Below, piece after piece: positions 1 to 8,455 of a stretch of DNA of 64,000 nt. Source of the stretch: Granulicella rosea. Lineage in GTDB: Bacteria; Acidobacteriota; Terriglobia; Terriglobales; Acidobacteriaceae. The DNA lies in the NCBI RefSeq assembly GCF_900188085.1, contig NZ_FZOU01000001.1, positions 992,001 to 1,056,000 of the forward strand, given 5' to 3'. Positions within the stretch are counted from its first letter, which is position 1. Each line of letters begins with the position of its first letter. The notes under the pieces were generated by a model. It did not search any database. It was not told where the DNA came from and saw only the letters and a list, made by a program, of their open reading frames with translations. The position numbers were made by a program, and so were the translations under genes.

Positions 1-47
1 AGTGCCGAGCTTGCTTTCTTCGGTCTATGCCGCATGGCTTGCGATAG

Positions 48-1736
48 CTATCCTGCGGAGGCTGCCCGTAGGATATTGAATGACTGTGTAACAGCGTTCT
101 CGGCGGCTCCGCCCGTAGTAACGGTGGTCTGTCGCACATTGATCAGATCCGAGTGGCTGAGTACGATGCCGGCCGACTGTTTCCCGCGAACTTCGAGATA
201 GCAATCTGTTTGTTCAGGCGCCCGCCCATCACGCAGCCACACATTTCGGCTCGCGTTCAACAGGACAACGGGCTGCTTGCCAGAGATGCTTGTGGAGCGG
301 AACCCGGATACATCGATGTGCCCTGCATCGTCACAGATAAGCGCGGGCCGTTCCTCGCTTGCGGTGAGACGAAGGTCAATGCCGTGCAGCCGCAAGTCGG
401 CCACATGACGACAATAAAGTCCGGCCGCTGGGAGCCTGCCGAACATGAGCGACTTCGGATACTCCTGTTCTCTCTCTGGAACTTCCGCCCGCGCCCATGC
501 TTCTTTGCCATGCTCTTCACTGTCTATCCGAATGTTGGAAAGCGTGACGTCTTCGACAGGGAATCCAGGGATTCCAGTGATCGAACTGGTAACGATCGCA
601 CCGCTGGCATGGACACCGTCGATCATGACTCCACGAAGGTAGCCTGGCGTTCCATCCGGTCGCGGCGTACGATTGCCTCGTCGGATAAAGATAGGCACAC
701 GTGCGCGCTGCATCCGGATGCCCGTGATGGTGATTCCTTCCAGCCACCCTCCGTCCACCATCTCGATGACGATGCCGCCTTCGAGTCGCTGATTGTAGGG
801 GACGTCGCGGTTCTCGATGATGGAGTTGGAGAAGGTGATGTTTTCAATTCCGCCTCTCGTGGCGGTCCCGATCTTGAAGCCATTGCAGCAGCCGGTGAGG
901 ATGCAGTTGGTCACCGTGATATTCCGTGTGAGTTCCAGGGGACCATATGGATTTTCGCTTTTAATGCAGATAGCATCGTCGGCGCTAGAGATGTCGCAAT
1001 CCGAGATCAGGACATTCTGTGAACAGGTGACGTCAATGCCGTCAGTGTTGACACCGTTGATGTGATTGCGAATGCGAATACCTCGAATGAAGACGGAGTT
1101 GCAGGCGATCGGTCGCAGGGTCCAGCCGGGCGCATCCTTTAGGGTGATTCCCTCGATACGAACGTTGGTACATTCGATGAGTTCAATCATTGGAGAAGGT
1201 CGAGGCAGAGCCTCCCATTCCCAGGTGATCACCGACCTCCATAGATTGTCCTCTGTAGGCGCAGGCGTTCCGTTCTGTTTCCAGAAGGATGGCCCTTGCC
1301 CATCAATCGTGCCATGACCGCAAATGGCGATATTATCGGCCTTGCGGGCGGCGATCAGGTGACGGACGCCCGCGTCGGCGTGCGCGTCTGGGCCTGATTG
1401 CGGGGGATAGTCGTCAATATTCTTGCTGCCTAAGATGGTCGCGCCGGCGTCGAGATATAAAGTTACGTTGCTTTTTAGCAGCAACATTCCGCTCAGATAG
1501 ATTCCTGGAGCTATATAGACGATTCCGCCACCTGCCGCAGCGCATTCGTCGATGCTCTCCTGAATCGCATTCCGGTCATTGCTTTTTGCGTCGCCGCGCG
1601 CACCGCGGGAGCGGGGATCCGCTATAAGAAGACCAGTTTTCCCGCTCGCGGTCAGCGCGGAGATATCTCCACCTGGTGCAAATGCGGCCAACAGAGAGGC
1701 ACTTCCGGCTTTCGCCAACAACGTACGCCGATTCAT
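48..1736 (-). CDS. Secreted glycoside hydrolase family 28 (polygalacturonase-like)
   Basis: Predicted right-handed beta-helix enzyme that hydrolyses pectic galacturonans outside the cytoplasm. GH28 hallmarks are visible: NTDGID near residue 230, a DDA pair near residue 256 and GFKIGT near residue 288; these place the catalytic aspartates. The usual GHG histidine is not obvious, as in some rhamnogalacturonase-like members, so the exact substrate is open. The N-terminus begins MNRRTLLAKAG followed by a hydrophobic run and an alanine-rich cleavage region, which fits a twin-arginine export signal. I start at the ATG at 1736 because an AAGG lies five bases upstream; a GTG two codons earlier (1742) overlaps that ribosome site. 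It is transcribed alone, and an AACGTTA palindrome lies about 100 bp upstream (1839). Length, about 562 residues, is normal for bacterial GH28 proteins. Confidence 0.85.
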   Translation of the reverse strand: MNRRTLLAKAGSASLLAAFAPGGDISALTASGKTGLLIADPRSRGARGDAKSNDRNAIQESIDECAAAGGGIVYIAPGIYLSGMLLLKSNVTLYLDAGATILGSKNIDDYPPQSGPDAHADAGVRHLIAARKADNIAICGHGTIDGQGPSFWKQNGTPAPTEDNLWRSVITWEWEALPRPSPMIELIECTNVRIEGITLKDAPGWTLRPIACNSVFIRGIRIRNHINGVNTDGIDVTCSQNVLISDCDISSADDAICIKSENPYGPLELTRNITVTNCILTGCCNGFKIGTATRGGIENITFSNSIIENRDVPYNQRLEGGIVIEMVDGGWLEGITITGIRMQRARVPIFIRRGNRTPRPDGTPGYLRGVMIDGVHASGAIVTSSITGIPGFPVEDVTLSNIRIDSEEHGKEAWARAEVPEREQEYPKSLMFGRLPAAGLYCRHVADLRLHGIDLRLTASEERPALICDDAGHIDVSGFRSTSISGKQPVVLLNASRNVWLRDGRAPEQTDCYLEVRGKQSAGIVLSHSDLINVRQTTVTTGGAAENAVTQSFNILRAASAG

Positions 1737-1838
1737 TTCCACCTTATAGCTCCTTCTAAGATCGCAGAGCGGCGCGGCGATGGTTGCTTCGCTTCAGCAA
1801 AGGCGTTCCCAGTCGTCACTCTTCAGTACCAAGTTCGC

Positions 1839-1845
1839 AACGTTA
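1839..1845 (-). promoter_or_regulatory. AACGTTA operator-like site upstream of GH28 gene
   Basis: AACGTT is a perfect palindrome with a central CG, the core seen in many LacI-family operators. This copy lies about 100 bp upstream of the GH28 start. A single short site is weak evidence alone; it is listed because the same core occurs upstream of several other carbohydrate genes in the window. Confidence 0.3.
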
Positions 1846-2314
1846 CAGATAAGAGGTGGCTCCGTGAGACCACAATCTTGCTGATCCCGTGGGCATCTCC
1901 TACTCAAGGAAACCGAGGTCGGATCCGCAAACCGATCTTGCCAAACTCAGTAGCGAACCTATGTTGATTTATGAACGACCTGACTGGCAACGATAGCCGA
2001 GGTGTTATCTAGAAAACACTGTTAGCTCGTATGCGGTTACCATGTGGCGACAACGCTAAGATCAAAGTTGCTTGTTTGGCACCGACAGATGACCCGTGAA
2101 GTAAAAGCTCATATTTGTTTAGGCCTGGGCTTGCTTCGCAGGATTCGAAACGCCCGGGAACGTCAGGTACCCAACACTTCAACATCCCGGTTGAGTGCCA
2201 GGCACGAGGCTAAGTGCGATAAGCTGTGAACGCTCACGAGAAGAAACTAAGGATAAGCTACACTCAAACACACATCTGCTGGCCGATATGCTGTTCAACC
2301 AAGAACAGAAATAG
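1846..2314. other. Intergenic, no gene recognised
   Basis: This stretch separates the GH28 gene from the membrane regulator-like gene. Short open frames occur but none has a convincing start, family resemblance or ribosome site. No strong hairpin terminator was seen. Confidence 0.5.
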
Positions 2315-3230
2315 CCTCAGCGTGACGCAGTACCTGGTAGCAGGTGGCAGGCAACGACATCCAGATGTGTTGGGGAACCTGCGAGCGTGCTGAGGCGGAG
2401 CACAAGCTCGAAGTGTCGGAGCGGGCTGCGTTGTTCCATGCCGCAGGACTTCAAGGCGGACCAAAGATGGAGGGGATCGGTGATTAGCCGACCCGCGGCG
2501 TCTGTGCCTTCGCCGTTCGCTCCGCCGACAATCAGAACTTGCCCGTTTTGATCAAGATTCTGGACCAGGGCAACGATTGCGTACGATTCGCCGGTCCCTC
2601 CCCCGAGGGCGGTTGGCACATACGCTGGCGGTTCGTGAGGGCCAGGCCGCACGTTCTGGATAATCTCCCGTTGGGTGGCTTTGTCGATCACAAACTGAAA
2701 ATCCAGTTCGTTGCTGAAGAGCGACGACCACGGATTGGAAGACGGACTGCCCAGGAAGATGAAGTTATCGTCGGTTCGCAGGTCGGAGATGGTGATGTGG
2801 CGGGATGCGCGTGTATCGATGGCCTTCTGATTTTGCTGAGCCAGGGCGGAGACTCTGGCGATGATGGGAGCATCGACATCAGAGGTCGAACTGCCTGCGA
2901 GAAGAGCAGTGAAATATCGAAGCTCTTCCGGTGTCGCTTGATTCGATTCGGGAAGATACTTGCGATTCGCATAATCGGCCAGCGACACAGACTTTCCGGT
3001 GATTTCGCGCAGGCCAACGAGCGCGTAATCGCTGGTGACCAGATGCGTGGGATGAGCAGAGTCGAAAAGCGCGGACCACAAAGGGGCGCGGGCAGCAGCT
3101 GATATTGGGCGGGAAAAGCGGTACCAAGTCGTACCCGCCACGCAAACGGCGATAACAGCAACGAACAGTAGGCTGAGGAACACCCAACGGAAGCTGTCCT
3201 GCGTCTTGACCACAGTTGCGCCCTGAACGG
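2315..3230 (-). repeat. 916-bp near-identical direct repeat, copy 1
   Basis: This segment matches 44479-45394 base for base without gaps at a constant offset of 42164. I find five mismatches, at 2971, 2980, 2985, 3088 and 3095; the first 656 bp are identical. It covers the stop codon, the outer domain, the transmembrane helix and a short linker of the host gene, and ends abruptly just before the unrelated N-terminal coding part. Confidence 0.95.
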
Positions 3231-3753
3231 AGGCCGCATCCCGATCTGATTCCAGGATATCCGAGCGCGATACGGTGGTCAGATGCTCTTCCACAACTGT
3301 GGTAATAAGCGAGTTGGCGGGTGAGGCGCTCGCGGGTTCTTCTATCAGATCTGACTTGTCGAGACTGGAATGCGCGATTTCAAGGATGTAGGAGCCGAGC
3401 GGGAGACTCAACCGAAACTTGCTGGAAGTTCCGTTGCTTCCGTAGTGCTGTAACAGGCGCTTGCGAACGTCGCTGGCGGTGGTCCTGACAATGGAATCCT
3501 CTCCCGTGTTGTACGAGGGAGAACGCCCGAAGAGTTCCACTCCAATCACTCGCTCTTTAAGGGAGTCGAAGTTTCTCGCAATTGCTTGCTCCATGATGTA
3601 GGTGAGAAATTGCGCACTGCGATGACTGCTCTTGAAGGCTGGACCAGAGACCATCTCCTGGAGATGCTGGCGGAGTTCGTGCAGGTCTATATCGGACTGC
3701 GAGATTTGAGTGACTTGGGCTTTGCGCTCGTCAGTTTTGCTTTGGGCCTGCAT
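2317..3753 (-). CDS. Membrane-anchored regulator-like protein, copy 1
   Basis: The 478-residue protein has three parts. Residues about 20-130 form a cytoplasmic domain with the pattern LKERVIGVELFGR, then PSYNTGEDSIVR and RKRL, a conserved block often found at the N-terminus of acidobacterial membrane proteins of unknown function and plausibly DNA-binding. Residues about 185-207 are a single transmembrane helix. The remaining 270 residues form an outer domain with NFIFLGSPSSNPW and a GGANGEGTDAAGR stretch. The topology resembles ToxR/CadC one-component regulators, but DNA binding is inferred, not shown. It is divergent from the TonB receptor gene, with the conserved 72-bp element between them. 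The C-terminal two thirds is duplicated almost perfectly in the gene at 44481-45887, whose N-terminal domain is only distantly similar. Confidence 0.75.
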   Translation of the reverse strand: MQAQSKTDERKAQVTQISQSDIDLHELRQHLQEMVSGPAFKSSHRSAQFLTYIMEQAIARNFDSLKERVIGVELFGRSPSYNTGEDSIVRTTASDVRKRLLQHYGSNGTSSKFRLSLPLGSYILEIAHSSLDKSDLIEEPASASPANSLITTVVEEHLTTVSRSDILESDRDAASVQGATVVKTQDSFRWVFLSLLFVAVIAVCVAGTTWYRFSRPISAAARAPLWSALFDSAHPTHLVTSDYALVGLREITGKSVSLADYANRKYLPESNQATPEELRYFTALLAGSSTSDVDAPIIARVSALAQQNQKAIDTRASRHITISDLRTDDNFIFLGSPSSNPWSSLFSNELDFQFVIDKATQREIIQNVRPGPHEPPAYVPTALGGGTGESYAIVALVQNLDQNGQVLIVGGANGEGTDAAGRLITDPLHLWSALKSCGMEQRSPLRHFELVLRLSTLAGSPTHLDVVACHLLPGTASR

Positions 3754-4038
3754 GAAGAATACCGCCTCAAAAGAGACAAATACGCGCGATTCAACCGGCG
3801 AATCTATCGTTGTTCGATATCCGAGACCTCATGGCTTTCGTGAGGCACGCGGGTAGTACAGTGCGAAAAGTGGAACCGTTATCGGAAGGACTGTCTGTTC
3901 GTGTTCCAGCGGACCAATGATACCACCACGTGTGCGATTCGGTTGTGCACCGCATTCCACGACTCTACGGAACAAGAATGCGTCCGCTGTTAGACATTTT
4001 TCTACTCTGTAAGCCTATACGAATCAATGATTTGAACT
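3754..4038. other. Divergent intergenic region, left part
   Basis: Space between the regulator-like gene and the TonB receptor gene, left of the conserved upstream element. No credible gene, hairpin or repeat was found here. Promoters for the minus-strand gene are expected here but I could not define them. Confidence 0.4.
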
Positions 4039-4110
4039 CACGTTAGGGCTCGCTTCTAACGTTGTCAGCCGTGGAGTATGGGTATTAGGGTTGTGTGGCG
4101 TTGAAAGTCC
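4039..4110 (+). promoter_or_regulatory. Conserved 72-bp upstream element with paired ACGTT sites, copy 1
   Basis: It contains an ACGTTAG half-site, then CTTCTAACGTTGTCAGCC (4053-4070), then exactly 40 bp further the block CGTTGAAAGTC. The same parts in the same order and nearly the same spacing lie upstream of the NHL lipoprotein gene on the other strand (44139-44211), with the 18-base central string identical. The two CG centres are 19 bp apart here and 20 bp apart there, about two helical turns, as expected for tandem protein binding. It sits about 290-360 bp upstream of the TonB receptor start, in the same orientation relative to the gene as the second copy. Confidence 0.6.
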
Positions 4111-4396
4111 GGGTGCAAATTTGACCAAGAGTTCGATCCTGATGCCGAAATCGTTCCAAGAGCCCACACGAATGAGATGGTTCATCTCCGGTTGTCCTGT
4201 TGCACCAAGCATCGTTTGCCGGTCGGGCGGTCTCGCCGCTTATTGTTTCTTCGCCGGCCCGGGCCCCGATTCGAGCGCCCTCGGTGGTGGGGCCCAATAG
4301 TCCGAACCCCTGAGATACAGACCGGTCATGGACCATATTTGCATGCCGGCCGAATGCGGCAGCTAGCCTTTACAAAGCAACCCAATAGGAGTCCAT

Positions 4397-7300
4397 GTGT
4401 TGAATCAAACGCCGTTTGAAGCCCGCATTACACAGTCATACACATTCGAAGGATCGACGGTTTTTGCCCTGATACGCACTTTACTGGTCTGTATGCTCCT
4501 TTTATTTGGAGTCACGTTGAGCTCGCTCGGACAATCCGGACAGGGCGCGATCACCGGCCGAGTCATCGATGGCAAGGGCGCTCTGGTTCAAAAGGCGGTG
4601 GTGGAGATCACCAACTTCGACACGAAGGTTTCGGTCACGACCAAGACGAACGCCCAGGGATTTTATTCGATAGGTTCCTTGAATCCCGGTCCCTATACGG
4701 TAACCGTGACGGCGGATGGATTTCAGAGATCGACGGTGGAAAGCATTACGGTAGGAGCCGCGGCTTCGGTTTCCATCGATGTGACTCTCAAGATTGGAAG
4801 CAACGACGTCTCCATTACGGTGACAGCGGAGGAGGCGCTGCTTTCGAAGAACACTTCGGATGTCACCACGACGGTGGATCACTCGCTGGTAGAGTCCCTC
4901 CCTTACCCGGAGCGCAGCTCGCTCGAGGCGGCGCTGTTAGTACCGGGAGTTGTGGGGGATCCAGTTGCAGCCGGAGGAATCGACTCCGAAAATCCGGGCA
5001 TCACCGCCGGAGCAGTGACCCCGGGGTCGAACATCAGCATAGCCGGTGCGCCAGCGGGTTCCAGTTCGATTATGGTCGATGGATCGGATGTCACCCAGGC
5101 GAGCTATTCGCGGGCCGGCGTCAATCTGTCTGGAAACATGGTGCAGGAGACGACGGTGATCACGGGGGGAATCTCCGCGAAATACGGCCGTACCGGTGGT
5201 GGAATGATCGTCCAGGCGAGCCGGGCGGGAACCAACGAGTATCACGGAGCCATCACCTGGCGTCATTCGGACCCATTCTTTCAGGCTAAGCAGGTCAGCG
5301 CTGCCCCAATTCCACCTCAACTGCACGAGAACTTCTACGGCTTTTATGTGGGTGGACCTGTTCGGATCCCCAAACTGTACGATGGGCGCTCGAAGACTTT
5401 CTTCTATGTTGGGGTTGAGCCAGCCCGGCTCAACAACACGATTAATGTGCGTGGAACGTTCCTTACCCCCGACGACCTTGCAGGACATCTGAATAACACG
5501 CTCCCGCTACTCAATCTAACGGTATTGAAGAACCAGGGGTACGCAGCGGCTGTGGCTGCGCCTCGAATCGGTAGTTTGTACTATCAAGCCCCCTTAGGTG
5601 GCGCTAACTCGCCGTACGCTGCTCCTTCGCCCTATGCGTATTGTCAGAATGTCCCCTCTGCAATTCCATGCGGCGCTCAATATGGGAACACTGGATTGTA
5701 TCTGCCTATCACTCCTGCCAACGGAGCTCCCGCAGTCAACGACGTGTCGAACGCCCTTGCGGCTAACCCATTCGCTCAGTTTGTGATGTCCCTCATGCCG
5801 ACTCCATCGAACCCCGGCCCCTATGTCACCTTCGACAATCCCAACGGGACGTATGACACCGCCGGACAGAATGCGAGTTATCGCCGCGGTGTGAGCGACG
5901 TCGACAATCGCTACTCTTTCCGCATCGACGAACAACTGGGGAGCAGAGACCAGATCTTTGTCCGCTATACGGTCATTCCGATTACCGCGCCTCGTTTTTT
6001 TGCGGTCTCCCAGGACAACCCCCTTACCCAGACCCCAGCTGATTCATCGATCAACCACGATGTGGCGATCGGATACACTCATGTGTTTTCCAATGCGATC
6101 GTGAATAACGCCCACTACTCCTACCTGCGTGCGGTCGATAACAGGACTCTGCCGCCCGGCGCCATGACGCAGGATTTTGGGGCAAAATACGGTCTCACGC
6201 CAGCGGCATTGGGCTACGGCTTTCCGTCCCTCGGCGGATTCAACGCCACCGGCGTCAGTTATGCACTTTCAGGTGGAGTGACCCCAGGCGGGTCGGGTAT
6301 CGGCAATCAAGTCGACCAGAACTTCATCTTCGGCGACGACGTTACCTGGCAACGCGGACGCCATCTGTTCCAGTTCGGGGTCGATCTGCGCTGGATCCAG
6401 TCCAATCAGTACGACAACAGCTATACAACCGGAGGAGCCTACACGTTCGCGCAGGCCAATACCAACAACGGGTCCAGCGGAGGTGCACCCCTCGCTACCT
6501 TTGACCTCGGGATTGTGTCGTCTTATATCGCCTCTCCCCTCTCTATACCCGGATATTATCGGTGGCGCTATGACGCTGGCTATATCCAGGATGACTGGCG
6601 TGTGCTTCCCAACGTCACTCTCAATCTCGGCTTGCGTTACAACCTGGAAACTCCGCGCATGGAGAAATACAACAATCAGCCGGTAATCGTGCTGAATCAG
6701 AACTACAGTGCGAGCGGAGTGTCGAGTCCAGCGGCCTTATGCTTCCCGGGGACCTGCGGGGTAAGCAAGTATTTATGGGCAATCAATTGGAAGGAGTTCG
6801 AACCGCGCATCGGCATCTCCGTAGCCCCCACACCGCGCACCACCATCAGGGCGGCCTACACCATCATGCACCTCCCGCTTACCGGCTACTTCAATCAACC
6901 GCTGCCGGACCTGAGCAGTGGCGGCTCGGTTTCGAGCAGTACGGGAGGCACTAACCCTGGGATCGTGAACTCGGTCTCGAATCCCGCCAGTGCACCCTCC
7001 TCCTTCTACACCTCCCTGAACGCGGCACGTGGTGGGCCGATCGAGACGACGGCGGGCATCAGTCCGATTTTCGTCAATCAGTCGGACAAAGTTCCCACTC
7101 TTCAAGCATGGAATTTTACTGTGCAGTATCAGCCCGGAGCGCAAACGCTGGTCCAGATAACCTATCAGGGAGCCCATGGGACACATCTGATCGCTCCCTT
7201 CAACGCGACGTCGCAAAACGGAGACATCAATGTCCCTTCGTTCCCCACACTGATCGCTGCGGTAAAAGACGGTGCCAATCTAAGTCAAATTGTGACGAAT

Positions 7301-8401
7301 TGTGCCACCACGGCAAGCCCGGGATGCGGCAATCCGTTTGGCGTGACGTCGGGTACAAGCACCACCCTGAGCAACGAGACTGAACTGCAGCAACTGAACC
7401 CGTTTCAAAATTTCTACAATTTCCCCATACCGGATGACCTTGAACGCAACGGCACATCCGAATACAACGGTTTGCTACTGAGTGTCACGCACCGCCAAGG
7501 CAAAAATCTATCCTTGCTCGCCAACTATGCGTGGAGCAAATCCCTGGACGATGTAGCCAATACGACAGGGGGAACCTTTGCAGCTTCGGGTTCAAGCCCA
7601 ATTCCACAAGATCCACAGAACCTGAAGAGCGAATGGTCGGTGTCGATCAACGATCAACCGAGCCGGTTTCGGGTTGGTTATACGTATATCCTTCCGATCG
7701 GTACGGGCCAGCGATTCAATACTCGAAACAAGATCATTGACAATCTCATCGGGAACCTCAGCACCGCGGGCATCTACACTGTTCAGTCCGGATACCCCAA
7801 TTTTGTGACCCTTGGCAGCACTGGGTATTTCACGTCGCTGACTCCGGCGCACCAGGGTGGCTGCGCTCCGACCGCGCCTGTGATTTACTGCGCGTCGGCT
7901 GCATTTCCTAGTGGAGATACACTGCGTCCAAATCGCGTTCCGGGGGTTCCGCTGATCAATAAGAATTGGAAGCGGGGTGGCGGAGGCGTGTTCAGCCCGG
8001 GCTTCGTGCCATACCTGAATCCGGCGGCATTCGCGACTCCCGGGTCGTCGGGTAATCCTCGTCTCGGCAATTTGCGGCGAACACTGCCGGATGCGCGCAC
8101 TCCACGCGAAACGTTTTTCGATGCGCGAGTATCGAAGGGCTTCGTATTGTCGGGGCGGTATCGGCTGAATATTACGGGAACATTTAGCAATGCCTTCAAT
8201 CACCCGGCCTACTTCAATGCCAATCATACCCTCCAGACTGCGACGACAGCTTGTACGACAAGTCTCGGTTGCACAGATGGTTCGGGGGCTCCAGTGCAGG
8301 CCGGCACCGTCTATACGAACGCTGCGTCGACAACCTTCGGTCAGATCGGCTACAGCACTGCCTCGAGAATTATCCGGGTCGGAACTGAATTCATCTTCTG
8401 A
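4397..8401 (+). CDS. Oar-like TonB-dependent receptor
   Basis: This 1334-residue outer-membrane transporter has an N-terminal export signal ending around SLGQ, a carboxypeptidase-regulatory-like beta-sandwich (about residues 50-115, starting GAITGRVIDGKG), a plug region containing SIMVDGSDVTQ and SAKYGRTGGG, and a long C-terminal barrel ending in an aromatic residue (EFIF). This architecture is the one expanded in Terriglobia and related to Myxococcus Oar; it is thought to import oligosaccharides or other bulky ligands using TonB energy. The start is the GTG at 4397 because AGGAG lies five bases upstream. It heads a plus-strand run with a lipoprotein, a GH3 enzyme and a beta-helix protein, implying uptake of products of polysaccharide breakdown. 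The substrate cannot be read from sequence. Confidence 0.9.
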   Translation: MLNQTPFEARITQSYTFEGSTVFALIRTLLVCMLLLFGVTLSSLGQSGQGAITGRVIDGKGALVQKAVVEITNFDTKVSVTTKTNAQGFYSIGSLNPGPYTVTVTADGFQRSTVESITVGAAASVSIDVTLKIGSNDVSITVTAEEALLSKNTSDVTTTVDHSLVESLPYPERSSLEAALLVPGVVGDPVAAGGIDSENPGITAGAVTPGSNISIAGAPAGSSSIMVDGSDVTQASYSRAGVNLSGNMVQETTVITGGISAKYGRTGGGMIVQASRAGTNEYHGAITWRHSDPFFQAKQVSAAPIPPQLHENFYGFYVGGPVRIPKLYDGRSKTFFYVGVEPARLNNTINVRGTFLTPDDLAGHLNNTLPLLNLTVLKNQGYAAAVAAPRIGSLYYQAPLGGANSPYAAPSPYAYCQNVPSAIPCGAQYGNTGLYLPITPANGAPAVNDVSNALAANPFAQFVMSLMPTPSNPGPYVTFDNPNGTYDTAGQNASYRRGVSDVDNRYSFRIDEQLGSRDQIFVRYTVIPITAPRFFAVSQDNPLTQTPADSSINHDVAIGYTHVFSNAIVNNAHYSYLRAVDNRTLPPGAMTQDFGAKYGLTPAALGYGFPSLGGFNATGVSYALSGGVTPGGSGIGNQVDQNFIFGDDVTWQRGRHLFQFGVDLRWIQSNQYDNSYTTGGAYTFAQANTNNGSSGGAPLATFDLGIVSSYIASPLSIPGYYRWRYDAGYIQDDWRVLPNVTLNLGLRYNLETPRMEKYNNQPVIVLNQNYSASGVSSPAALCFPGTCGVSKYLWAINWKEFEPRIGISVAPTPRTTIRAAYTIMHLPLTGYFNQPLPDLSSGGSVSSSTGGTNPGIVNSVSNPASAPSSFYTSLNAARGGPIETTAGISPIFVNQSDKVPTLQAWNFTVQYQPGAQTLVQITYQGAHGTHLIAPFNATSQNGDINVPSFPTLIAAVKDGANLSQIVTNCATTASPGCGNPFGVTSGTSTTLSNETELQQLNPFQNFYNFPIPDDLERNGTSEYNGLLLSVTHRQGKNLSLLANYAWSKSLDDVANTTGGTFAASGSSPIPQDPQNLKSEWSVSINDQPSRFRVGYTYILPIGTGQRFNTRNKIIDNLIGNLSTAGIYTVQSGYPNFVTLGSTGYFTSLTPAHQGGCAPTAPVIYCASAAFPSGDTLRPNRVPGVPLINKNWKRGGGGVFSPGFVPYLNPAAFATPGSSGNPRLGNLRRTLPDARTPRETFFDARVSKGFVLSGRYRLNITGTFSNAFNHPAYFNANHTLQTATTACTTSLGCTDGSGAPVQAGTVYTNAASTTFGQIGYSTASRIIRVGTEFIF

Positions 8402-8455
8402 AGCCGTCATCAACTGGCGATACATTTTTCGATTGTGATTTCTGGAGGCTGTACC

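Noticed and set aside
1..47. Gene crossing the left edge
   Set aside because: Only 47 bases lie beyond the GH28 stop and no frame can be judged.
153..1022. Long plus-strand frame of 289 codons opposite the GH28 gene
   Set aside because: It is antisense to a clear GH28 protein, rich in Asp/Arg without family features, and is a codon-bias shadow.
2044..2229. 61-codon plus-strand frame in the first intergenic gap
   Set aside because: No ribosome site, no similarity and unusual composition.
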